NCBI GenBank assembly: GCA_023417315.1
Contig: JAEZFW010000011.1
Location: 1 to 7,920, forward strand
DNA from: Pseudomonadota bacterium
GTDB lineage: Bacteria > Pseudomonadota > Gammaproteobacteria > Steroidobacterales > Steroidobacteraceae
Length of the DNA: 7,920 nucleotides
Reading direction: 5' to 3'
Shown in pieces: positions 1 through 5,165 of this stretch. Numbering within the stretch: position 1 is the first letter of the stretch; each line of letters starts with the position of its first letter. Under the pieces are notes generated by a model, which did not search any database, had not been told where the DNA came from, and saw only the letters and a program-made list of their open reading frames with translations. Both the position numbers and the translations under genes were made by a program.

Positions 1-422
1 CTCTCAAGAAGGAGGCGACCAAGCCGCCGGCGAAGAACTTTCTCCAGCAGCAAGCGAAGTTCGACACCTTCATCGAGTACTACAACCATGAACGCCCACA
101 CCAGGCGCTGAACATGAAGTACCCGGGAGAGCTCTATCGCGCTTCGCCGCGACCGTATCAAGGTTTACCCGAGCTTGAATATCCGTTCCACGATCGCACC
201 ATCACCGTCACGAGCTGCGGGCGGATCTGCTTGGGCGGTCGCAAGATCAATCTGAGCCAGGTCTTCGCCGGTCAGAAGGTCGGCATCAAGGAGGTCGCCG
301 AGAAGATCTGGCTGGTGACCTTCATGCACTACGATCTCGGATTCTTCGATCAGGAGGCCGCACGCGTGGAATGCGCGCACAATCCATTCGAGGCACAGGT
401 GTTACCCATGTCTCCGGAATAA
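1..422 (+). CDS. IS481-family transposase, C-terminal part (5' truncated by window)
   Basis: This is the C-terminal end of a DDE (rve-type) transposase that cuts and joins insertion-sequence DNA. The open frame runs from base 3 to the TAA at 420-422, and an ATG at 114 is internal, not the start. Base 85 onward reads YYNHERPHQALNM, the conserved block just after the catalytic Glu of integrase cores. It is followed by a PGELYRASPRPY segment and a C-terminal beta-rich region (CGRICLGGRKINLS, GIKEVAEKIWLVTFM, YDLGFFD) ending in VLPMSPE. This tail is characteristic of IS481-like transposases. The catalytic DDE residues lie upstream of the window, so I cannot tell whether the gene is intact. The element ends just downstream, beside the 3' end of tRNA-Asn. 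No passenger gene is visible. Family assignment is by recall of the motif pattern and is fairly secure. Confidence 0.85.
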   Translation, partial: LKKEATKPPAKNFLQQQAKFDTFIEYYNHERPHQALNMKYPGELYRASPRPYQGLPELEYPFHDRTITVTSCGRICLGGRKINLSQVFAGQKVGIKEVAEKIWLVTFMHYDLGFFDQEAARVECAHNPFEAQVLPMSPE

Positions 423-445
423 TCCGTTACCCATGTGTCCAGAAT
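401..445 (+). repeat. 20-bp direct repeat at the transposase 3' end (possible IS right end)
   Basis: Bases 401-420 (GTTACCCATGTCTCCGGAAT) and 426-445 (GTTACCCATGTGTCCAGAAT) match at 18 of 20 positions and are 25 bp apart. The first copy encodes the last residues and stop of the transposase. The second lies just outside it and overlaps a small palindrome, GTCCA-GAA-TGGAC (437-449). Repeated transposase-binding motifs near the ends of an IS would explain this. The left end of the element is outside the window, so the terminal inverted repeat cannot be confirmed. Confidence 0.55.
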
Positions 446-460
446 GGACCCGCGGAAGGT

Positions 461-535
461 TGGCTCCCCGGGCCGGACTCGAACCAGCGACCAACGGATT
501 AACAGTCCGTCGCTCTACCACTGAGCTACCGGGGA
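461..535 (-). tRNA. tRNA-Asn (anticodon GUU)
   Basis: Read on the minus strand, the gene folds as a full cloverleaf. The acceptor TCCCCGG (535-529) pairs with CCGGGGA (471-465), the D arm is GCTCAGTGGTAGAGC, and the T arm contains GGTTCGAGTCC. The anticodon arm has a perfect 5-bp stem and the loop CTGTTAA, with GTT at 503-501. G at 464 is the discriminator, and CCA is encoded at 463-461. It has its own promoter upstream (566-594). The 3' end lies 15 bp from the repeat at the end of the neighbouring transposase element. Confidence 0.96.
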
Positions 536-565
536 ACACGAAGTGGGCTCAATCGAAGGGCCGCG

Positions 566-594
566 ATTTTGCTGAGCGCGGGGGAGGGTGTCAA
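566..594 (-). promoter_or_regulatory. sigma70-type promoter of tRNA-Asn
   Basis: On the minus strand, TTGACA (594-589) matches the -35 consensus exactly. It is followed after 17 bp by CAAAAT (571-566), which matches TATAAT at 4 of 6 positions. The GC-rich stretch CGCGGCC follows the -10, as expected for a stringently controlled stable-RNA promoter. The predicted start near 559 would give a leader of about 24 nt before the tRNA 5' end at 535. Confidence 0.7.
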
Positions 595-600
595 GGAAGA

Positions 601-639
601 TGGCCCACTGGCCCGCTGGCCAACTGGTCACTGGCCAGT
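601..639. repeat. degenerate 8-bp tandem repeat, TGGCC-type
   Basis: Five imperfect units stand head to tail: TGGCCCAC, TGGCCCGC, TGGCCAAC, TGGTCAC and TGGCCAGT. On the other strand they read as GGCCAGTN units, the same family as 723-756 and 5126-5159. No coding role is visible. Confidence 0.7.
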
Positions 640-722
640 ACAGAAGGAAGCAACACACTCACTGAACAGTGAACCGCGTCCGGCCCGTCGCACTGACACA
701 TCCGAAGGACTGTCGATTCATG

Positions 723-756
723 TTCTGGCCAGCAGCCAGTGGCCAGTCGGCCAGAA
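723..756. repeat. GGCCAGT-type repeat inside an 8-bp inverted repeat
   Basis: TTCTGGCC (723-730) and GGCCAGAA (749-756) are perfect inverted repeats around an 18-nt spacer. The spacer is itself made of GCCAGT-like units (AGCAGCCAGT, GGCCAGTC). It belongs to the same repeat family as 601-639 and 5126-5159. Confidence 0.65.
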
Positions 757-1019
757 TCACCAGCGGCTCGCGTTTCTGCGGCTTACACCGACCACGATGC
801 GTTCAACGCGCCACGTGCTCGTGTCCAAGTGACGGGCTGCGGAGGCGGGTGTCATGCCGCGGCGAGCGACGAGATTCCAGACTTGAAGGGCGTATGTGGA
901 CGGCGGCCGGCGAGTTCTGCGAAACATCAATGTCTCTCGGCAGAGTGTTATTCGATGCCGCGCACATTAGTCCTGTTATCGGTACCTCGCCGCCGGCTAA
1001 AGGACGGATAGGGCGTTAG

Positions 1020-1061
1020 GCGGAACCTTAGGATGATTCCGCACCCTGGCGGAGTCCGCCA
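1020..1061 (-). terminator. two adjacent palindromes downstream of the aminotransferase (possible weak terminator)
   Basis: Directly after the minus-strand stop lies a TGGCG/CGCCA stem (1047-1051 with 1057-1061) around a 5-nt loop. A second stem follows, GCGGAA/TTCCGC (1020-1025 with 1037-1042), around 11 nt that contain CCTTAGG. Neither is followed by a T-tract on the minus strand, so a canonical intrinsic terminator is not supported. They could slow polymerase or protect the mRNA 3' end. Confidence 0.3.
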
Positions 1062-1065
1062 ATGG

Positions 1066-2262
1066 TTACGCCGCTTGTGCGGTCTTGAGCACCTTTTCCA
1101 TCCGACGCAACGCCTCTTCAAGCGTCTGCATGCTGCAGGCAAATGAGAGGCGCATGTGCCCCGGCGCACCGAATCCGCTGCCTGGAACGACTGCGACGCC
1201 GCCATGCACCAAAAGGTGCTCGGCGAACGCGTTGTCGTCCTTTACGCCGAGGAGCTTCATGGCATTTTCGATGTTCGCGAACGCATAGAACGTGCCGGCA
1301 CCCGCAAGACACGCAACGCCGGGAAGCTTGTTCAAGCCCGCGACGACGAAGTCGTGGCGCTGCTTGAAATGCTTGTTCATCTCACGCACGCACTGCTGAT
1401 CACCGTTCAAAGCGGTGACCGCAGCCTTCTGCGCGATCGAGGAGGGATTCGACGTGCTTTGACCTTGAATCGTCGCCATCGCGGTGACCAACTCCACGGG
1501 TCCCCCGCAGTAGCCGATGCGCCATCCGGTCATGGCGTAAGCCTTCGACACACCGTTGGTCGTCACGGTGCGGTCGTAAAGCTCGGGACAGACCGCCGCG
1601 AGGCTTACGAACGGCTCATTCGCCCAATAGATGTGCTCGTACATGTCGTCGGTGCAGATGACGACTTGAGGATGCTTGATGAGGACTTCACCCAGCGCTC
1701 GCAGCTCGGCGCGCGTGTAGGCGGCACCGGTCGGGTTGCTTGGGCTGTTGAGGATGAATAAACGAGTCTTCGGCGTGATCGCCGCTTCGAGCTGGGCCGG
1801 CGTGATCTTGTAGCCCTGTTCGGGTCCGGCATAAGGAGTGACCGGCACACCGTCCGCGAGCAACACCATGTCCGGGTACGACACCCAGTACGGTGCTGGA
1901 ATCACGACCTCGTCACCGGAATCGATGAGAGCCAGGATCAAGTTGAAAATCGTCTGCTTCGCTCCCGTCGAGACGAGGATCTGGTTGCGCTTGTACTCGA
2001 GACCGTTCTCACGCTTGAACTTCGCGATGATCGCGTCCTTCAAGTCAGCGATGCCTTCGACAGGGGTGTAGCGCGTGAAACCTTTGCGAATGGCTTCTAC
2101 GCCTGCATCGGCGATGTGAGTCGGTGTGTCGAAGTCAGGCTCGCCTGCACCGAGTCCGATGATGTCCTTGCCTTCTGCTTTGAGCTGCGCGACGCGACCG
2201 GTTAGAGCGACAGTGGGCGAGGGTTTGACGCGTTGAACGCGCTTTGAAACTGGTAGACTCAC
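1066..2262 (-). CDS. class I PLP-dependent aminotransferase (aspartate aminotransferase type)
   Basis: This cytosolic 398-residue fold-type I enzyme probably moves the amino group between aspartate (or an aromatic amino acid) and 2-oxoglutarate, using pyridoxal phosphate. N-terminal KRVQRVKPSPTVALT and GLGAGEPDFDTP (37-47) are typical of the bacterial aspartate aminotransferase Ib subgroup. Other landmarks are PYW (124-126), the NPTG motif (N176), D205 and Y208 in CTDDMYEH, the PLP-binding lysine K240 in NGVSKAYAMTGWRIGY with R248 for the phosphate, and R371 in MRLSFA for the substrate carboxylate. All key residues are present and the length is normal. The start is GTG at 2262-2260, because the conserved N-terminus leaves no later option. 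No clear Shine-Dalgarno precedes it. It is divergent from uvrB, an arrangement I also recall in Pseudomonas. Exact substrate preference (aspartate, aromatic or prephenate) cannot be read from sequence. Confidence 0.93.
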   Translation of the reverse strand: MSLPVSKRVQRVKPSPTVALTGRVAQLKAEGKDIIGLGAGEPDFDTPTHIADAGVEAIRKGFTRYTPVEGIADLKDAIIAKFKRENGLEYKRNQILVSTGAKQTIFNLILALIDSGDEVVIPAPYWVSYPDMVLLADGVPVTPYAGPEQGYKITPAQLEAAITPKTRLFILNSPSNPTGAAYTRAELRALGEVLIKHPQVVICTDDMYEHIYWANEPFVSLAAVCPELYDRTVTTNGVSKAYAMTGWRIGYCGGPVELVTAMATIQGQSTSNPSSIAQKAAVTALNGDQQCVREMNKHFKQRHDFVVAGLNKLPGVACLAGAGTFYAFANIENAMKLLGVKDDNAFAEHLLVHGGVAVVPGSGFGAPGHMRLSFACSMQTLEEALRRMEKVLKTAQAA

Positions 2263-2300
2263 GTGGGCACCGGCTGGGGAAGGTAATTTCCGACGCGCGC

Positions 2301-2306
2301 ATTCTA
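2301..2306 (-). promoter_or_regulatory. candidate -10 box for the aminotransferase
   Basis: On the minus strand TAGAAT (2306-2301) matches TATAAT at 5 of 6 positions and is followed by a GCGCGCG discriminator. A start near 2293 would give a leader of about 30 nt. No convincing -35 hexamer sits 16-18 bp upstream (TAGAGG at the best spacing), so the call is tentative. Confidence 0.3.
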
Positions 2307-2340
2307 AAGTGAATCGTGCTCAGCCTCTAGGGTTAAGGCC

Positions 2341-2368
2341 GTAGACCGTAGGTTGTAGGCTGTAGCCA
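2341..2368. repeat. 7-bp tandem repeat, GTAGNNN x4
   Basis: Four units in exact 7-bp register: GTAGACC, GTAGGTT, GTAGGCT and GTAGCCA. They lie in the 223-bp divergent region between the aminotransferase and uvrB. The rest of this region has no clear promoter for uvrB. Just before uvrB, 2453-2476 carries another short repetitive stretch with GAGCCC twice and CCCAG-type words. Confidence 0.6.
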
Positions 2369-2485
2369 GAAGGGACTGACGCTACCCTGACGCTCGCTGG
2401 CAGCAAACGGTGTTCCAATCGCAGGGCGCACAGCGCATCTTCTTTTGGCCGAGAGCCCCGTACCCAGAGCCCAGCGTCCACTCTT

Positions 2486-4540
2486 ATGTCCGATTCCTTT
2501 CGCTTCGAGCTTTCCGGTGACTACAAACCTTCTGGCGATCAGCCAGAGGCGATATCACGCCTTACGGATGGCATCGACTCGGGTCTGACGCAACAGACGC
2601 TCCTCGGGGTGACAGGCTCGGGCAAGACGTTCACGGTCGCCAACGTCATCCAGAAGATCCAGCGACCCACGATGGTGCTTGCGCATAACAAGACACTCGC
2701 GGCGCAGCTTTATGGCGAGTTCAAGGAATTCTTCCCGCACAACGCCGTGGAGTACTTCGTCTCTTATTACGACTACTACCAGCCGGAAGCGTACGTTCCG
2801 TCCTCGGACACGTACATCGAGAAGGATTCTTCGATCAACGAGCACATCGAACAGATGCGCTTATCCGCCACGAAGGCGCTGCTCGAACGGCCGGATTCGA
2901 TCATCGTCGCGACCGTCTCTGCGATCTACGGCCTCGGCGATCCGCAGGCGTATCTGTCGATGGTGCTACACCTCTCGCGCGGGGATCGCATCGATCAGCG
3001 CAAACTCTTGCGACGCCTGACCGATATGCAATACATGCGCAACGAGATGGAGCTCACGCAAGGCACGTATCGCGTGCGCGGCGATGTCATCGACATCTTC
3101 CCTGCGGAATCCGAACGCGAGGCGATCCGCGTCGAGCTGTTCGATGATGAAGTGGATTCATTGATGTTGTTCGACCCGCTGACCGGCGAGATCAAACGCA
3201 AGGTGCCGCGCTTCACGGTCTTCCCGTCATCGCACTACGTGACACCCCACGAGCGCCTCGTGAGTGCGGTCGAGGAAATCAGAGAAGAGCTGCACGGGAG
3301 GCTCATCGAGCTCAAGAACGCGGGCAAGCTCGTCGAAGCACAGCGACTCGAGCAACGTACGCGCTTCGACATCGAGATGATGCGTGAAGTCGGATACTGC
3401 AACGGCATCGAGAACTACTCGCGCTATCTGTCGGGTCGCGCGCCGGGCGAGCCACCGCCGTGTCTGTTCGATTATTTGCCCGCGAACGCTTTGCTGGTCG
3501 TCGATGAAAGTCATCAAACGATCCCTCAGCTCGGCGCAATGTATCGCGGCGATCGCTCGCGTAAGGAGACGCTGGTCGAATACGGCTTCCGACTACCCTC
3601 AGCGCTCGACAATCGCCCCCTGCGATTCGATGAATGGGAGCGCCTCGCTCCGCAAACGATCTTCGTCTCGGCAACGCCAGGGGCCTACGAGATCCAGAAG
3701 TCGGGGCAAATCGTCGAGCAGCTCGTGCGCCCTACCGGCCTTGTGGATCCGCAAGTCGAAGTGCGACCCGTGCGCACGCAAGTAGACGATGTGCTTTCCG
3801 AGATCAAACGCTGCGTCGAGTGTGACGAGCGCGTGCTGATCACGACGCTGACAAAGCGGATGGCCGAGGATCTCACGGAGTACTTGGACGAGCATGGCGT
3901 CAAGGTTCGATACCTGCACTCGGACATCGATACGGTCGAGCGCATGGAGATTATTCGAGACCTGCGCTTAGGCAAGTTCGACGTACTCGTCGGCATCAAC
4001 TTGTTGCGCGAAGGTTTGGACATGCCTGAAGTCTCGCTGGTCGCGATCCTGGACGCCGATAAGGAAGGGTTCTTACGCTCAGAGAACTCGCTGATTCAGA
4101 CCATTGGTCGTGCTGCGCGCAACCTGAGCGGCCGCGCGATCCTCTACGCCGACCACATCACCGGATCGATTCAGCGCGCCATCGACGAAACAAATCGCCG
4201 CCGCGCAAAGCAGCTCGAGTACAACGAGAAACACGGCATCACCCCGCGCGGCATCAAGAAGGCGGTGGCCGACATCATGGAAGGGGCGTACTCAGACAGT
4301 GATCGCGGCGCAGCGCTCAAGATCTCGGAAAAGGGCACCGATTACTCGAAGCTCACGCCCGAGCAGGCCGTCAAACGAATCAAGAAGCTCGAACAGGAGA
4401 TGTTCAAGCACGCTCGCAACCTCGAGTTCGAGGAAGCGGCACGGTTGCGGGATGAGATCGGGAAGTTGAGACAAGTGGAACTGGGGCTGCCGCCAGCGGC
4501 GGCAGCCAGTGAACGGCGGACGGTGGTCGGCGGGCGGTGA
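2486..4540 (+). CDS. uvrB: UvrB, excinuclease ABC subunit B
   Basis: UvrB is the damage-verifying, ATP-driven subunit of nucleotide excision repair. UvrA loads it onto DNA, and it then recruits the nuclease UvrC. At 684 residues it is slightly longer than the 673 of E. coli. Walker A is GVTGSGKT (41-48). The strand-clamping beta-hairpin with YYDYYQPEAYVPSSD follows at 94-108, the DEXH box is VVDESH (338-343), and helicase motif VI is QTIGRAARN (538-546). The C-terminal UVR (UvrC-binding) domain lies at about 626-661 and includes NLEFEEAARLRDEI. The start is set by N-terminal alignment to E. coli (MSKPFKL...). There is no Shine-Dalgarno, and short repeats run nearly to the ATG. The last nine codons (676-684) and the stop are made of heptamer repeat DNA. 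I see no LexA box. It is otherwise a complete, ordinary UvrB. Confidence 0.98.
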   Translation: MSDSFRFELSGDYKPSGDQPEAISRLTDGIDSGLTQQTLLGVTGSGKTFTVANVIQKIQRPTMVLAHNKTLAAQLYGEFKEFFPHNAVEYFVSYYDYYQPEAYVPSSDTYIEKDSSINEHIEQMRLSATKALLERPDSIIVATVSAIYGLGDPQAYLSMVLHLSRGDRIDQRKLLRRLTDMQYMRNEMELTQGTYRVRGDVIDIFPAESEREAIRVELFDDEVDSLMLFDPLTGEIKRKVPRFTVFPSSHYVTPHERLVSAVEEIREELHGRLIELKNAGKLVEAQRLEQRTRFDIEMMREVGYCNGIENYSRYLSGRAPGEPPPCLFDYLPANALLVVDESHQTIPQLGAMYRGDRSRKETLVEYGFRLPSALDNRPLRFDEWERLAPQTIFVSATPGAYEIQKSGQIVEQLVRPTGLVDPQVEVRPVRTQVDDVLSEIKRCVECDERVLITTLTKRMAEDLTEYLDEHGVKVRYLHSDIDTVERMEIIRDLRLGKFDVLVGINLLREGLDMPEVSLVAILDADKEGFLRSENSLIQTIGRAARNLSGRAILYADHITGSIQRAIDETNRRRAKQLEYNEKHGITPRGIKKAVADIMEGAYSDSDRGAALKISEKGTDYSKLTPEQAVKRIKKLEQEMFKHARNLEFEEAARLRDEIGKLRQVELGLPPAAAASERRTVVGGR
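4511..4540 (+). repeat. heptamer repeat array, forward arm, overlapping the uvrB 3' end
   Basis: Four units in 7-bp register: GAACGGC, GGACGGT, GGTCGGC and GGGCGGT, then GA. They encode the last nine residues of UvrB (ERRTVVGGR) and supply its TGA stop. An array of the same family in opposite orientation sits at 4619-4648. ACGGCGGACGGT (4513-4524) and ACCGTCCGCCGT (4621-4632) are exact 12-bp inverted repeats. Confidence 0.65.
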
Positions 4541-4582
4541 CTTCGGCGCTGCGAACCGATGGATTCGTTCCCCCCATCCTGA

Positions 4583-4619
4583 CCCTCCCCCGCATTGGCG
4601 GAGGAGGGAACGCTTCTTT
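4583..4619 (+). terminator. GC-rich hairpin after uvrB, possible terminator or REP-like element
   Basis: CCCTCCCCCGC (4583-4593) pairs with GCGGAGGAGGG (4598-4608) across an ATTG loop. That makes an 11-bp stem with one C-A mismatch. It is followed by AACGCTTCTTT, a poor but T-enriched tail. The hairpin lies between the two heptamer arms. It may end uvrB transcription. It also resembles the CCCTCCCC/GGGGAGGG palindromes dispersed between genes in many proteobacteria. Confidence 0.5.
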
Positions 4620-4648
4620 CACCGTCCGCCGTCCGCTGTTCGCCGTTC
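4619..4648 (-). repeat. heptamer repeat array, inverted arm
   Basis: On the minus strand this reads GAACGGC, GAACAGC, GGACGGC, GGACGGT, then GA: four 7-bp units of the same family as 4511-4540. The two arms flank the 4583-4608 palindrome, so a uvrB transcript could form a long stem here. Confidence 0.6.
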
Positions 4649-4660
4649 TCTGCGGTCGCC

Positions 4661-4689
4661 TTGCCTAGGCGCGCGGCCGCCGCTATCCT
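4661..4689 (+). promoter_or_regulatory. candidate sigma70 promoter of tRNA-Val
   Basis: TTGCCT (4661-4666) and TATCCT (4684-4689) are separated by exactly 17 bp, and each matches its consensus at 4 of 6 positions. The GC-rich TGCCGGC downstream suits a stable-RNA promoter. The predicted start near 4696 is about 11 nt before the tRNA 5' end. Confidence 0.55.
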
Positions 4690-4706
4690 TGCCGGCCTTT
4701 TTCGGG

Positions 4707-4781
4707 GCGCGCGTAGCTCAGCGGTAGAGCATCACCTTGACATGGTGGGGGTCACAGGTTCGATCCCTGTCGCGCGCACCA
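4707..4781 (+). tRNA. tRNA-Val (anticodon GAC)
   Basis: The acceptor GCGCGCG (4707-4713) pairs with CGCGCGC (4771-4777), A4778 is the discriminator, and CCA is encoded at 4779-4781. The D arm is GCTCAGCGGTAGAGC and the T arm contains ACAGGTTCGATCCCTGT. The anticodon loop is TTGACAT, with GAC at 4739-4741, on a stem with one G-U pair. It is a complete cloverleaf read by the GUC/GUU codons. It lies between uvrB and thrS with its own likely promoter. T-rich sequence and repeats follow directly. Confidence 0.97.
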
Positions 4782-4792
4782 CCTTTCTTTTG

Positions 4793-4944
4793 GCTCCACC
4801 TTTTCTTTTGGTTGGAAAGGAAAAGGTGGATAACATCAGGGAGCGGGGTAGCGCACCTACTCGAAAAAGGTCTTGCTCCACTCTTTCTTTTGATTAGAAA
4901 GAAAAAGTGGATGAGATTAGGGAGCGCGGTAGCGCACCGACTCG
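4793..4944. repeat. tandem pair of ~70-bp hairpin repeats
   Basis: Two related units, 4793-4863 and 4875-4944, each begin GCTCCAC and end ACTCG. Each has a long A/T-rich hairpin followed by a conserved GGGAGCGSGGTAGCGCACC block. In unit 1 the arms 4796-4809 and 4816-4829 pair over 14 bp with one G-U. In unit 2 the arms 4878-4890 and 4898-4910 pair over 13 positions with one mismatch. A C-G pair (4800/4825) in unit 1 is T-A (4882/4906) in unit 2, so pairing is kept. Composition and frame give no sign of coding. They are REP-like by appearance. Confidence 0.75.
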
Positions 4945-4947
4945 ACA

Positions 4948-5047
4948 GACCTACATGGATGTAGGAAAGACCGCGATGTCTGGAACGTTTCGCGGGCCGA
5001 CCTACATGGATAGGAAAGCCCGCGGTGCGAGGAACGCTTAGCGGGTC
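4948..5047. repeat. tandem pair of ~50-bp repeats (GACCTACATGGAT-type)
   Basis: Unit A (4948-4998) and unit B (4999-5047) both start GACCTACATGGAT, continue through AGGAAAG and GGAACG, and end in GCGGG. Each carries an internal short stem, CCGCG/CGCGG in A and CCCGC/GCGGG in B. Unit A also has CCTAC/GTAGG around ATGGAT (4950-4965), while unit B has lost 3 bp there. They directly follow the 70-bp repeats and belong to a different sequence family. Not coding as far as I can see. Confidence 0.7.
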
Positions 5048-5073
5048 AACCTGCGGGAAGATCCGGCGTGTAG

Positions 5074-5091
5074 GTCGGGTTTGAACCCGAC
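5074..5091. repeat. short perfect palindrome GTCGGGT-TTGA-ACCCGAC
   Basis: A 7-bp perfect stem with a TTGA tetraloop, preceded by TGTAG. It lies between the 50-bp repeats and the terminator. The phrase resembles short palindromes scattered between genes in many proteobacteria. It has no T-tract and is unlikely to terminate transcription by itself. Confidence 0.55.
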
Positions 5092-5099
5092 TCAAAGTC

Positions 5100-5124
5100 A
5101 AAGCGGCGAGTGCGCCGCTTTTTT
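5100..5124 (+). terminator. intrinsic terminator in front of thrS
   Basis: AAAGCGGCG pairs with CGCCGCTTT around an AGTG tetraloop, a perfect 9-bp GC-rich stem. It runs into TTTTTT (5119-5124) on the plus strand. The minus strand lacks a comparable T-run. It would stop transcripts coming from tRNA-Val and the repeats. Because only 41 nt separate it from the thrS ATG, it could also act as an attenuator in the thrS leader. Confidence 0.85.
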
Positions 5125-5125
5125 C

Positions 5126-5159
5126 TGGCCAGTGCCCAGTTGCCAGCAGCCCAGTAGCC
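5126..5159. repeat. GCCAGT-type degenerate repeat forming the thrS 5' leader
   Basis: Units TGGCCAGT, GCCCAGTT, GCCAGCA, GCCCAGTA and GCC follow each other with a 7-8 bp period, the same family as 601-639 and 723-756. The array fills the space between the terminator T-tract and the thrS start. It leaves no visible Shine-Dalgarno and no recognisable promoter. Confidence 0.6.
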
Positions 5160-5165
5160 GAACAC

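Larger units (their letters stand above)
595..1065. other. gene-free interval between tRNA-Asn and the aminotransferase
   Basis: About 470 bp lie between the tRNA-Asn promoter and the 3' end of the aminotransferase. Short open frames exist on both strands, but none has a Shine-Dalgarno site, a recognisable motif or a protein-like composition, and they run across the GGCCAGT repeats. Apart from those repeats and the small palindromes near the aminotransferase end, I see nothing to annotate. An unrecognised small RNA cannot be excluded. Confidence 0.6.

Noticed and set aside
433..672. 79-codon plus-strand reading frame over the tRNA-Asn region
   Set aside because: Its RAGLEPATNGLTVRRSTTELPG stretch is the well-known false translation of an antisense tRNA. 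No start signal; the tRNA explains the conservation.
669..1019. 116-codon plus-strand reading frame in the gene-free interval
   Set aside because: It crosses the GGCCAGT repeat, is rich in Arg, Ser and Cys as random GC-rich frames are, and has no ribosome binding site or motif.
1156..1761. 201-codon plus-strand reading frame opposite the aminotransferase
   Set aside because: Shadow of a conserved gene, with no Shine-Dalgarno and no family resemblance.
2387..2403. Possible LexA (SOS) box upstream of uvrB
   Set aside because: CTG and CAG are 11 bp apart rather than 10, and the AT-rich centre of a LexA site is missing.
4793..5047. CRISPR array
   Set aside because: Only two copies of each of two different units, without regular spacers and without cas genes.
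5041..5165. T-box riboswitch in front of thrS
   Set aside because: A terminator is present, but there is no T-box sequence or specifier stem, and T-boxes are not expected in gammaproteobacteria.
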